Shown one piece after another: positions 24,060-31,265 of a stretch of 34,674 nucleotides of DNA. The notes beneath the pieces are model-generated. The model was not told where the DNA came from and did no database searches. It saw nothing but the letters and a program-made list of their open reading frames with translations. The position numbers were made by a program, and so were the translations under genes. The stretch is taken from the NCBI GenBank assembly GCA_965364735.1, contig CBDTYW010000007.1:1-34674 (forward strand). Direction: 5' to 3'. The DNA comes from CBDTYW01 sp965364735. Its GTDB lineage: Bacteria; Actinomycetota; Nitriliruptoria; Nitriliruptorales; Nitriliruptoraceae. Every line of letters begins with the position of its first letter. Positions within the stretch are counted from its first letter, which is position 1.

Positions 24060-27000
24060 TCAGTCGCGGTGTTCACGCAGCCGTCGCGACAAGCCCCTGA
24101 GCAGCTCGAAGGAGACCTCGGGGCGCTCGAGGATCAGTTCCTGGAGCCGGTCCCCTTCGAGCCGGAGCAGCAGACAGTCGGACGTCGCCACGACCGTTGC
24201 GCTGCGCGGCGCGCGGTCCAGCGCAGCCATCTCGCCGAAGTAGCTGACCGCGTCCTTCGTCGCCACATCGCGTGCCTCCGGTGTTCCGTGTCCGTTGACG
24301 ACACGAACCTGACCTTCGAGCAGCAGGTACAGGTCGCCGTCCGCATCCCCTTCCCGCACGATGACCTCACCGGGCGGACACTGCACCGGGTGCGCGATCC
24401 GGTCGATCGCCTCCACCTGCTCCAGGCTCAGGGACGCGAACAACGGCACCTCCTTGAGCGCCAGCAATCGTTCCATTCTGCGAACCTCCTCCGGCGTCGC
24501 CGTCTGGGTGCATGCCCGGTGTGCCAGCTCGACGAACTGCTCGTCGTCCGTCGCGGGTGCAGCGGATCCCAGCGTCTTCAGCCCGGCGAGCCCGGCGTCG
24601 CGCGCCCGCTCGTCGAGCGTGCCCGCCCCGTAGAGCAAGCCAAGCTGTCGGGTGGCCTTGCGCTCTCCGAGGCAGGAAAGCGCCTCGATCGCATCACCGC
24701 GCCCGCGGGTGTCGTCGAACCGGAGCGCGTGGTCAACGCGTCGCACGACCTTGGGGTCCTCGAGACGCTCGAGCGCACACCACACGATGCGCCGCGTACG
24801 CGAACACTCATCGGCGAGCGCCATCCGCCGGAACCTCGCTCCGACGTCCTGTTCCGGATCCGGCAGCAGTTCTTCGACCAGGGTCAGGCCCCACAGCCGC
24901 TGCACGCGGCGCTCGAACTCCGTGCGGATCACCTCGTCCTCGCCCGCCTCGGCCAGCACGGCGATGGCCGATCTGACCGCCCGTTCGGGCTTGGCTCGAA
25001 GCATCCGGGTTGCCGCTTCCACGCCCGCCCCACCCAGGCTGGTCAGGGCCGCGACCACGGCGAGATCGACGAGGCGATCGGGATCACCCAGAGCCGCCGC
25101 CAGGGCAGCGGCGCACGAGGTGTCTGCCCGCTGCCCGAGGAGGTTCGCCGCCGCCGCACGAAGTCGCCCGTCGGGTGCCGACAGATCATCCACCAGCTCG
25201 TCGGACGCTGGCGGCTGTTCCGGCGCGATTCGCGCGAGGGCGTCCAGAACGTGGGCACGGACCTCAGGATCCCGGGCGACCAGCAGGGCACGAACGGCGT
25301 CCACAGCATCGGCCGGTGCAACCTGCAGGCCCGCCAGGTTCTCCGCTCGGGAGGACGACCGCAGCATCGACGCCAGGGCGGCCAGTCCGTTCCGCCCGAG
25401 GCGAGCCGCAGCCAGCGCGCGGACCCGCGGGTCGCGGTCCGCGAGCTTCTCGTGCAGCAGCGAGGTGTCGTCGCCGACGATGCTCTCCATGGCCTGAATG
25501 CGGACGTCCGCGTCCGGGTCGTCGCAGGCCTCACGCAGGGCAACACGGGCCGCCTCACCCGGCTGCTCCGACAGGGCCGTGACGCAGGCCAGTCGCAGCT
25601 TGGGGCTGGCGTGCCGAGCCCCCGAAATCAGGGGCTCCTCCAGTCCCAGCGACTGCAGCACGGGGACCAGCTCGAGCACGGTGCGGCCGGGGCGTTCCCC
25701 GGCACGCTGCAGCAGCTGCTGCCACACCTCGACGAGCCCTCTGGTCTCGGTTCCCCCTGCCGCCAGACTCAGCTCCGACACGTCGAAGAGGCCTTCGCGG
25801 AGCAGTGCCATGAGCGAGCGGAGGTAGGCGCGGCGGACCTTGAACGCAGCACCCATGTAGGCCAGCGAGAACAGCAGACCCAAGACGCTGAGCTCGAGGC
25901 GCGATGCGTCGCCGAGCAGCAGGATCAGCACCCCCGCCGTCGCCATGCCGGTGTAGAGCACGAAGCCGCTCAGCAGCGCGCGCAAGCGTCCGCGCAGGGC
26001 GATGGGCAACGCCGAGTACAACAAGGCGCGGATGGCCGAGCTGACGGCGTTGTCGAACATCTCGCGGTTTGCGCGAGCGAACAACCCCGAGACGTAGCCC
26101 CCGCCCAACGCCAGTCCCCCGAAGGACAGGACCGTGAGGACCGGGTGCAGAAGGTTCGCGTTCGCCACCCCCAGCCGGCGAACCAGGAACGGGGTCAGGG
26201 CCGCGCTGAGGAAGATCTCCAGCACGTTGGTGACGGCGAGGTAGACGCTCAGGAACACCGCCAGGTCGGACGGATCCGGGAACTTCTCGGCGAAGATCTG
26301 GAGGTACAACACCTGGCAGACGAACAGGGCGATGACCATCGTCGCGATGGAGATCGCCATCCAACGCGCCAACGGCGACGAGCCGAGGAACCTGACCGCA
26401 CCCGGCGTCCTGCTGGCCGAGGTCTGACCCGCCGGGTGCGTCGCACGCAGCGCCCACCGATCCAGGTCGCGTCTCCGGGCCCGGACCATCACCGCCAGCC
26501 CGATCAGCAGCGGACTCCAGGTGGCGATCAGGATGTCTGGGCCACCAACGCGAACCAGCAGCACCGCGCCGAAGCCACCGACCGCCGCGCCGGCGGCGTT
26601 GGCAGCGAGCAGCAGCGGGAAGGCCCGTTGGCTGGCTGCCGCATCGAAGTAGTCGCCGGCGAAGGTCCAGAAGTGGTTGACGAAGATGGCTGCCTGCGCA
26701 ACGAAGAAGATGCAGAACAGCGCGGTTGGAACGACCGCTCCGGCAACGAAGAGCGAAGCGGCGTACAGCAGGCCGATGACCAGACCGCCCACCGAGAGCA
26801 TGGAGGTGAACGAGGTGTCGTGCCTGGCCCGGCCGACCCCGGCGGCATAGGCCAGCGTGCCAGCCATCGTGATCACCGCCGCCAGCACGATCGCCTGCGG
26901 GAGGTACTCGGCACCAACGCGAACCAGGAAGATCGTCTCGGCGGCGGTCAGGCCGATGCTGTGGGCGACGCCCAGCCAGGCCGACAACAGGAAGAAGAAG

Positions 27001-27119
27001 GCGAACTTCGAACGCTCCTGCTCGCGGATGTTCGGCGCGAGTCGCCAGGCGCCCTCGACCGGACTCGAGCGTGTTGCCTGTTCGTCGGCGTGCCGGGTTC
27101 GTCGGGTCGTTGGGCTCAA
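24060..27119 (-). CDS. TLC/Npt-like nucleotide-transporter domain fused to HEAT repeats and a cyclic-nucleotide-binding domain
   Basis: A three-part protein of 1019 residues. Residues ~35-450 hold about twelve hydrophobic segments, starting with REQERSKFAFFFLLSAWLG and GLTAAETIFLVRVGAEYLP, a layout resembling the ATP/ADP (TLC, Npt) carrier family. A middle region (~480-860) has helical HEAT-type repeats, e.g. SPKLRLACVTALSEQPGEAA and DPDADVRIQAMESIV. The end (~885-1019) is a cyclic-nucleotide-binding domain with phosphate cassette FGEMAALDRAPRSATVVA, where the RSAT arginine is kept. It may therefore be a transporter or sensor gated by cAMP or a related nucleotide. Transport substrate is unknown. 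The TTG start at 27119 has no ribosome-binding site and no better in-frame start is visible. It diverges from the PurD-like gene. Confidence 0.85.
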   Translation of the reverse strand: MSPTTRRTRHADEQATRSSPVEGAWRLAPNIREQERSKFAFFFLLSAWLGVAHSIGLTAAETIFLVRVGAEYLPQAIVLAAVITMAGTLAYAAGVGRARHDTSFTSMLSVGGLVIGLLYAASLFVAGAVVPTALFCIFFVAQAAIFVNHFWTFAGDYFDAAASQRAFPLLLAANAAGAAVGGFGAVLLVRVGGPDILIATWSPLLIGLAVMVRARRRDLDRWALRATHPAGQTSASRTPGAVRFLGSSPLARWMAISIATMVIALFVCQVLYLQIFAEKFPDPSDLAVFLSVYLAVTNVLEIFLSAALTPFLVRRLGVANANLLHPVLTVLSFGGLALGGGYVSGLFARANREMFDNAVSSAIRALLYSALPIALRGRLRALLSGFVLYTGMATAGVLILLLGDASRLELSVLGLLFSLAYMGAAFKVRRAYLRSLMALLREGLFDVSELSLAAGGTETRGLVEVWQQLLQRAGERPGRTVLELVPVLQSLGLEEPLISGARHASPKLRLACVTALSEQPGEAARVALREACDDPDADVRIQAMESIVGDDTSLLHEKLADRDPRVRALAAARLGRNGLAALASMLRSSSRAENLAGLQVAPADAVDAVRALLVARDPEVRAHVLDALARIAPEQPPASDELVDDLSAPDGRLRAAAANLLGQRADTSCAAALAAALGDPDRLVDLAVVAALTSLGGAGVEAATRMLRAKPERAVRSAIAVLAEAGEDEVIRTEFERRVQRLWGLTLVEELLPDPEQDVGARFRRMALADECSRTRRIVWCALERLEDPKVVRRVDHALRFDDTRGRGDAIEALSCLGERKATRQLGLLYGAGTLDERARDAGLAGLKTLGSAAPATDDEQFVELAHRACTQTATPEEVRRMERLLALKEVPLFASLSLEQVEAIDRIAHPVQCPPGEVIVREGDADGDLYLLLEGQVRVVNGHGTPEARDVATKDAVSYFGEMAALDRAPRSATVVATSDCLLLRLEGDRLQELILERPEVSFELLRGLSRRLREHRD

Positions 27120-27183
27120 GATGACGTCGCCGAACGCGGGTCGGACACCGGCCGAAGTGGACAGATTGCTCGATTCGGACTAG

Positions 27184-27189
27184 AGCGTA
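27184..27189 (-). promoter_or_regulatory. Putative -10 box of the transporter fusion gene
   Basis: On the minus strand TACGCT fits TANNNT and would start transcription near 27177, 58 nt before the TTG. The divergent PurD-like gene begins at 27220, so both promoters share a 100-bp region and could be controlled together. Confidence 0.3.
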
Positions 27190-27219
27190 GATGACAGACG
27201 GGAGTGGGGGAGGACGAGG

Positions 27220-28539
27220 ATGGCGAGCAGGAACGCGTGCGAAGTTGGCGACGGCGGCCTGCGAGTGCTGCTCGTCGGGTCGGGGACGCGCGATCATGCG
27301 CTCGCGTGGTCCTTCTCCCGTTCGCCTCGGATCGCGGATCTCCACGTCGTGCCCGGCTCGGTGGGCATGGAGAGCCTCGCGACCTGCCATCCCGGCGTCG
27401 AGATGGACGACTTCGATGCGATCGCCCGCATCGCTCGGGAAATGCACGCGGACGTGGTGATACCCGGGCTGGAGGACCTGTTCGCCGCCGGCATCACCGA
27501 CTGCCTGACCGAGCAGGGCATCACCTGCCTGGGTCCCACCCGCGACGCCGCCCGGCTGGAGACCAGCAAGCATTTCGCCAAGTCGCTGATGCGGTACATC
27601 GGCATCCCGACGCCGGCATGGCGCACCCACAGCTCCTACGCCGAGGCGTTGGCGGACATCCGTCAGCGCAACGGCCCGATGGTGGTGAAGGCCGACGGTC
27701 TGGCCGGTGGCTGCGGGACCTACGTCTGCAGCTCGCCGAGCGAGGCCAGGTCGGCGCTGGACCAGCTCTGGGGAGACGGCCAGCCCCCGCCAGGTGGTCA
27801 CGTCGTGATCGAGGACGTGGTCAGCGGACGGGAGGTGAGCCTCATGACCCTGAGCGACGGCACCAGGGTCGTGCCGCTGCCGGGTGCGCGCGACTACAAG
27901 CGCCTGGGTGCCGGAGACACCGGGCCCAACACCGGCGGCATGGGGTCGTACTGCCCGAGCGATGACCTCGACCCGGGGCAGGAGGCCGTGCTCAGCAAGG
28001 AACTGGTCCAGCCGGTCGTCGACGAGCTTCGCAAGCGTGGAACCCCGTTCAGGGGCGTGGTCTTCGCCGGCGTGATGCTCACGGACACCGGGCCGGTGGT
28101 GCTCGAGTACAACTGCCGCTTCGGCAACCCAGAGACCCAGTCGCTGGTCCGGATCCTCGACAGCGACCTGCTCGACCTGGTCGACCGCGCGGCCCGAGGG
28201 TCACTGGCTGGCGCTGCGGTCCGCACCACCGGTGACCACGCGGTGTCGGTGTGCGTTGCGGCCCCGAGCTACCCGGATCGCTTCGCCGAAGAACGCTCGT
28301 TCCCGGTGCGCGGAGTTCGCGATGCCGCCGAGGTCGAGAACGTGATCCCGTTCATCGGCTTCTCGGACCCGGAAGGAAACGGCGACGCCGAGTTCATGGC
28401 CCTGGGGAATCGCTTCGTGACCGTGTCCGCGACCGGCAGCGACCGGCGCACCGCGCGCGAACGGGCGTACCGGGCCGTGGCTCGGATCGACGTCGAAGGG
28501 GCCCACTTCCGGGAGGACATCGGCCTGGACCCGGACTGA
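27220..28539 (+). CDS. Divergent PurD-like ATP-grasp ligase (phosphoribosylamine-glycine ligase family)
   Basis: 439 residues with the PurD layout: N-terminal domain, ATP-grasp and C-terminal part. Conserved are VVKADGLAGG (Lys157), LPGARDYKR, GAGDTGPNTGGMG and the metal-binding LEYNCRFGNPETQ. Several normally strict positions differ: the N-terminal GGREHAL is GTRDHAL, VGPEDPLAAG is IPGLEDLFAAG, and the AGKG loop of the ATP site is GGCG, with Cys165 in place of lysine. ATP-dependent carboxylate-amine ligation is likely kept, but the substrate may not be phosphoribosylamine plus glycine. A housekeeping purD elsewhere in the genome would support a paralogue role. ATG 27220 has a strong GGGAGGA-type ribosome-binding site. 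Confidence 0.85.
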   Translation: MASRNACEVGDGGLRVLLVGSGTRDHALAWSFSRSPRIADLHVVPGSVGMESLATCHPGVEMDDFDAIARIAREMHADVVIPGLEDLFAAGITDCLTEQGITCLGPTRDAARLETSKHFAKSLMRYIGIPTPAWRTHSSYAEALADIRQRNGPMVVKADGLAGGCGTYVCSSPSEARSALDQLWGDGQPPPGGHVVIEDVVSGREVSLMTLSDGTRVVPLPGARDYKRLGAGDTGPNTGGMGSYCPSDDLDPGQEAVLSKELVQPVVDELRKRGTPFRGVVFAGVMLTDTGPVVLEYNCRFGNPETQSLVRILDSDLLDLVDRAARGSLAGAAVRTTGDHAVSVCVAAPSYPDRFAEERSFPVRGVRDAAEVENVIPFIGFSDPEGNGDAEFMALGNRFVTVSATGSDRRTARERAYRAVARIDVEGAHFREDIGLDPD

Positions 28540-28724
28540 CCGAGCGCCATCGCGATCGCTGCAGACCTCGTGTCGACCATACTGTCACCTCGCAGCCTCT
28601 GGCCGGTGGCCCCCACGGATCAGCGGACCGAGCCTCGGGAAGTTCGACGCCGACGGTCGACCACTCCCGCGCCGTGCCGCGAACGTGACACAATCCTGAC
28701 ACGAAAGGGTGCTCCAAGATGCTC

Positions 28725-28741
28725 CACAGTGAGCCACTGTG
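28725..28741. promoter_or_regulatory. Perfect 7-3-7 palindrome upstream of thymidine kinase
   Basis: CACAGTG-AGC-CACTGTG is a perfect inverted repeat lying 72 nt upstream of the GTG chosen for the kinase. Just before it are two direct copies of TGCTCCA and two of TGACAC. Length and symmetry suit a dimeric regulator's operator. An RNA hairpin is also possible. Confidence 0.5.
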
Positions 28742-28812
28742 CTTGGCGGTCCGTCCGACCCAGAGCCTGAACTTGCCCCTTGATGGGCTCATGGCCCCAC
28801 GCGTGGTCTGTC

Positions 28813-29463
28813 GTGGCTGAGCTGGTCTTCTTCTACGGGACGATGAACTGCGGCAAGTCGACGCTTGCGCTGCAGACACATCACAACCAGGCACGCTCTG
28901 GTCGACGTGGGCTGCTGTTCTCGTTGCATGATCGTGGAGGGCCCGTGATCTCCTCGCGGCTGGGGTTGGTCCAGTCGGCGATCGTCGTGAGCCCGGACGT
29001 CGACATCCATCGGGTCGTGGTCGACCGCGTCAACGACGGGGAGCAGCTCGACTACCTGATCTGCGACGAGGCCTGCTTCTACACGCCCGAGCAGATCGAC
29101 CAGCTCGCGCTGGTGTGTGACGACTTCGGCATCGAGGTCTTCGCGTACGGCCTCTACCGGGACTTCACCGGCCACCTCTTCCCGGGGACCACGCGGCTGT
29201 TCGAGGTCGCCGACCGCTGCGAGGCCATGCAGGTCCGCGCGCTCTGCTGGTGCGGCTCGACCGGGACCCAGAACGCCCGCACGATCGACGGCGTGCTGCA
29301 GCGGACCGGCGAGACGGTCGTGGTCGGTGACGTCGTGACCGATTCCGCGCAGACCTCGATCGCCGGTACCGGTCCCGAGATCGCCTACGAAGTGCTCTGC
29401 CGACGTCACTTCCGCTCCGGGATCACGCGGGCTCAGCGCCTCGACGAGCAGTCGCCTCGATGA
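28813..29463 (+). CDS. tdk: Thymidine kinase, type II (TK1-like)
   Basis: Salvages thymidine to dTMP with ATP. The 216-residue form beginning MAELVFFYGTMNCGKST matches the start of other actinobacterial thymidine kinases and carries the P-loop at residues 9-17. DEACFYTPEQIDQLA supplies the catalytic glutamate, FPGTTRLFEVADRC is a family segment, and Cys-rich CWCG with CRRHF provides the four Zn-binding residues. GTG 28813 was chosen for family fit; it has a poor ribosome-binding site, and an ATG (28783) or TTG (28780) would add an unlikely Trp-rich extension. The 273-bp upstream gap contains a palindrome and a -10-like TACTGT (28580-28585). It lies beside the PurD-like gene and the nucleotide-transporter-like protein. 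Confidence 0.93.
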   Translation: MAELVFFYGTMNCGKSTLALQTHHNQARSGRRGLLFSLHDRGGPVISSRLGLVQSAIVVSPDVDIHRVVVDRVNDGEQLDYLICDEACFYTPEQIDQLALVCDDFGIEVFAYGLYRDFTGHLFPGTTRLFEVADRCEAMQVRALCWCGSTGTQNARTIDGVLQRTGETVVVGDVVTDSAQTSIAGTGPEIAYEVLCRRHFRSGITRAQRLDEQSPR

Positions 29464-29492
29464 GGCGTCATCGTGATCTGTCCCGTGAAGTC

Positions 29493-29538
29493 GTGCGCTG
29501 AATCGGCTGTTGTCCTCGTGATCGAGCATTGAGCGCAC
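29493..29538 (+). promoter_or_regulatory. Long inverted repeat upstream of the 89-residue ORF
   Basis: GTGCGCT (29493-29499) and AGCGCAC (29532-29538) are perfectly complementary, followed after one mismatch by three more pairs, enclosing a ~24-nt loop. It lies 30 nt after the thymidine kinase stop and could be its terminator or part of a structured leader for the gene at 29688. Confidence 0.35.
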
Positions 29539-29575
29539 AGGCAGTGGGCCGATCGGGCTGCTTGCTGCCGTGTCC

Positions 29576-29590
29576 CATACGGATCGTATG
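29576..29590. promoter_or_regulatory. Perfect 6-3-6 palindrome CATACG-GAT-CGTATG
   Basis: A short perfect inverted repeat about 98 nt upstream of the ATG at 29688, in AT-richer sequence than its surroundings. It has the form of a regulator operator. No clear -10 or -35 box is placed next to it. Confidence 0.45.
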
Positions 29591-29687
29591 AACAATCAGC
29601 CGTGGTTTTCATCGGGAGGCAACGAGACGGAAACGACGTTGAGGCAGCATCCTGTGGACATCGCCCCTCCAGAAGAAACTGGTTCCC

Positions 29688-29957
29688 ATGGACGCCTTCA
29701 TGCTCCCCGCCCGCGCCCGCCTCATCCCGCGCCCGGACCTGCTCGACCCGATCACGGCCGACCACCGCATGACGCCCGAGCAGCTGCTCGCGACGATCCC
29801 TGGCGCGATGTCCGAAGAGGTCCTCGAGTTCGACATCGACATCGTCGACTACGACGAGGTCATCGGCGACATGTTCCGCGTCCCGGCCGGCGTCTCGCTC
29901 GGTGCCAGCGCTGACCTCACGCTGATCATGCCGGACTTCTTCGCCCCGGTCGACTGA
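29688..29957 (+). CDS. Small acidic protein of 89 residues, unknown function
   Basis: The first ~30 residues are basic and proline-containing (ARARLIPRPDLLDP), and the remainder is acidic and hydrophobic (VLEFDIDIVDYDEVIGDMF, then LTLIMPDFFAPVD). There are no cysteines, no signal peptide and no recognisable domain. Strong G/C third positions, a dedicated intergenic region and a perfect terminator 20 nt after the stop all argue that it is a real gene. ATG 29688 has only a weak AGAAG site far upstream; ATG 29769 would give a 62-residue form. A leader-core layout like a peptide precursor is conceivable, but no modifying enzyme is nearby, so that is not claimed. Confidence 0.6.
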   Translation: MDAFMLPARARLIPRPDLLDPITADHRMTPEQLLATIPGAMSEEVLEFDIDIVDYDEVIGDMFRVPAGVSLGASADLTLIMPDFFAPVD

Positions 29958-29977
29958 CCGGTCCTCACCCGCTTCAC

Positions 29978-30001
29978 GACCCCGCGCCTCGGCGCGGGGT
30001 C
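29978..30001. terminator. Bidirectional terminator hairpin
   Basis: GACCCCGCGC-CTCG-GCGCGGGGTC is a perfect 10-bp stem with a four-base loop between the convergent small ORF (stop 29957) and the PucR-type regulator (stop 30037). No T-run follows on either side, as is common in high-GC bacteria. Confidence 0.75.
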
Positions 30002-30036
30002 ACTGCGTTGGCAGGGACATCGGTTCGGCCAAGGCG

Positions 30037-31239
30037 TCAGCCGAGCCGCCGCGACTTCACGGCCATGTGCAGCTGAAGTCGGATCTCCGGGTCGTCGAGC
30101 TCATCTTCGAGCACGTCGCGCAGCACCTTCAGCCGGTAGCGCAGCGACTGCGCGTGCAGGTTCAGGGTGCGCGCGGTGGCCGTCACGCTCGCCCCGTTGT
30201 CGAGGTATGCCTCGAGGGTCTCGAGCAGCATCTGGCGGCGACCTTCCGGCTCGTCCATGAGCGGCTGCAAGACCTGTTCGGCCAGCTCCCCAGCCGACAA
30301 CGAGCCGAGGAAGACCCGGTCCAGCAGCGCGTGCTCGCTGCGGAGGCGGCGGAGCCCACGGCGACGTGCGACCTCGGCGGCCTCGCTCGCCTCGTCGTAG
30401 CTCTGACGGATCCCCTGGGTGCCGGTGAGCGAGCGGCCGATGCCGACCGTCCAGCCGACGGGAGCCGGTGGAGGCAGCACCTTGCCCGGGCTCAGCAGGA
30501 CGAGCTCGTCACCGAACAGCGCCAGCGCCCCGGTCTGCTCGACACCGGGGCCGCGGCGGCGCTCGTCGATGGCCCCCCGCGCCGTCTCGAAGTCCGCAGG
30601 CGTGCCGGGGAGCGGGAGGTAGATCGAGCAGCGCCACGTGTCGAAGAGGCGGACGCCGAGCGACTGCGATGCCCGCGTCGCCTCCTCGATCGCCGGCGGT
30701 GTGCCGAGGACGCCCGCGACGAGAGCCCGCTCCGCGTCGGCGCGGTGCAGCCAGACGCGGTCGCCTTCGAGGTAGCGGACGGTCACGCCATGGCTGAGGG
30801 CGAAGATGAAGCCGAACCCGAGCTGACCGATCTCGAGCAGCTGCTTCGGGCCGACCGCGTCGCCGTCGCTGCTGGGCTCGGCGTCAACGAGCGCGTCGAG
30901 GCCCCGGAAGAGCGCCATGCCGGCTGCGCGGAAGACGCCGAGCATGTCCTCGAGGGTGACGCCGCGCTCCGTCGGAGGCATGCAGAGCTCGACGAGCTGG
31001 GCCATCTCGGAACGGGTGGCGCTCCGTCGCTCCTCGAGCAGGCGCAGCGCCATCGTGAGCAGCTGCTCGACGATGTGGCGGACGGTGGCCTGGTAGCCGG
31101 GGTCGGCGGTGGCGAAGGGCGCGACCTCGCCGAAGATGCCACCCGAGATCTGCTTCGCCATCGACGCGGCGTCCAGCAGCGACAGCGGCTGGTCGCCCGT
31201 TCCCGGAAGGAGCGGGTCTGCGGGTGGAGGGCTCGGCAT
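30037..31239 (-). CDS. PucR-family transcriptional regulator
   Basis: 400 residues. The C-terminal ~60 residues hold the PucR-type helix-turn-helix: LLETLEAYLDNGASVTATARTLNLHAQSLRYRLKVL. The central part (GWTVGIGRSLTG, SYDEASEAAEVARRRG) matches the GGDEF-like middle domain common in this family. The N-terminal ~180 residues are a helical, probable sensing region. PucR-like regulators control purine catabolism in Bacillus and many other pathways in actinobacteria, so the target is open. The -10-like TAGGCT ends 7 nt before the ATG, suggesting a leaderless transcript; there is no ribosome-binding site. It follows the MarP-like gene by 26 nt but has its own apparent promoter. Confidence 0.9.
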   Translation of the reverse strand: MPSPPPADPLLPGTGDQPLSLLDAASMAKQISGGIFGEVAPFATADPGYQATVRHIVEQLLTMALRLLEERRSATRSEMAQLVELCMPPTERGVTLEDMLGVFRAAGMALFRGLDALVDAEPSSDGDAVGPKQLLEIGQLGFGFIFALSHGVTVRYLEGDRVWLHRADAERALVAGVLGTPPAIEEATRASQSLGVRLFDTWRCSIYLPLPGTPADFETARGAIDERRRGPGVEQTGALALFGDELVLLSPGKVLPPPAPVGWTVGIGRSLTGTQGIRQSYDEASEAAEVARRRGLRRLRSEHALLDRVFLGSLSAGELAEQVLQPLMDEPEGRRQMLLETLEAYLDNGASVTATARTLNLHAQSLRYRLKVLRDVLEDELDDPEIRLQLHMAVKSRRLG

Positions 31240-31246
31240 GGGCTGG

Positions 31247-31252
31247 AGCCTA
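31247..31252 (-). promoter_or_regulatory. Putative -10 box giving a leaderless PucR-type mRNA
   Basis: On the minus strand TAGGCT is followed by seven bases and then the ATG at 31239, so transcription would start at or next to the start codon. No Shine-Dalgarno sequence is present, as expected for leaderless translation, which is common in actinobacteria. Confidence 0.5.
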
Positions 31253-31265
31253 GGCCGCGGTGAGG

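Noticed and set aside
23784..27194. Very long plus-strand open frame opposite the transporter gene
   Set aside because: Its translation is Arg/Gln/Gly-rich and low-complexity, while the minus strand encodes recognisable membrane, HEAT and cNMP domains. It is a high-GC antisense shadow.
28570..28770. Possible 66-residue ORF between the PurD-like and thymidine kinase genes
   Set aside because: No ribosome-binding site, Arg/Pro-rich shadow-like translation, and it overlaps the palindrome region.
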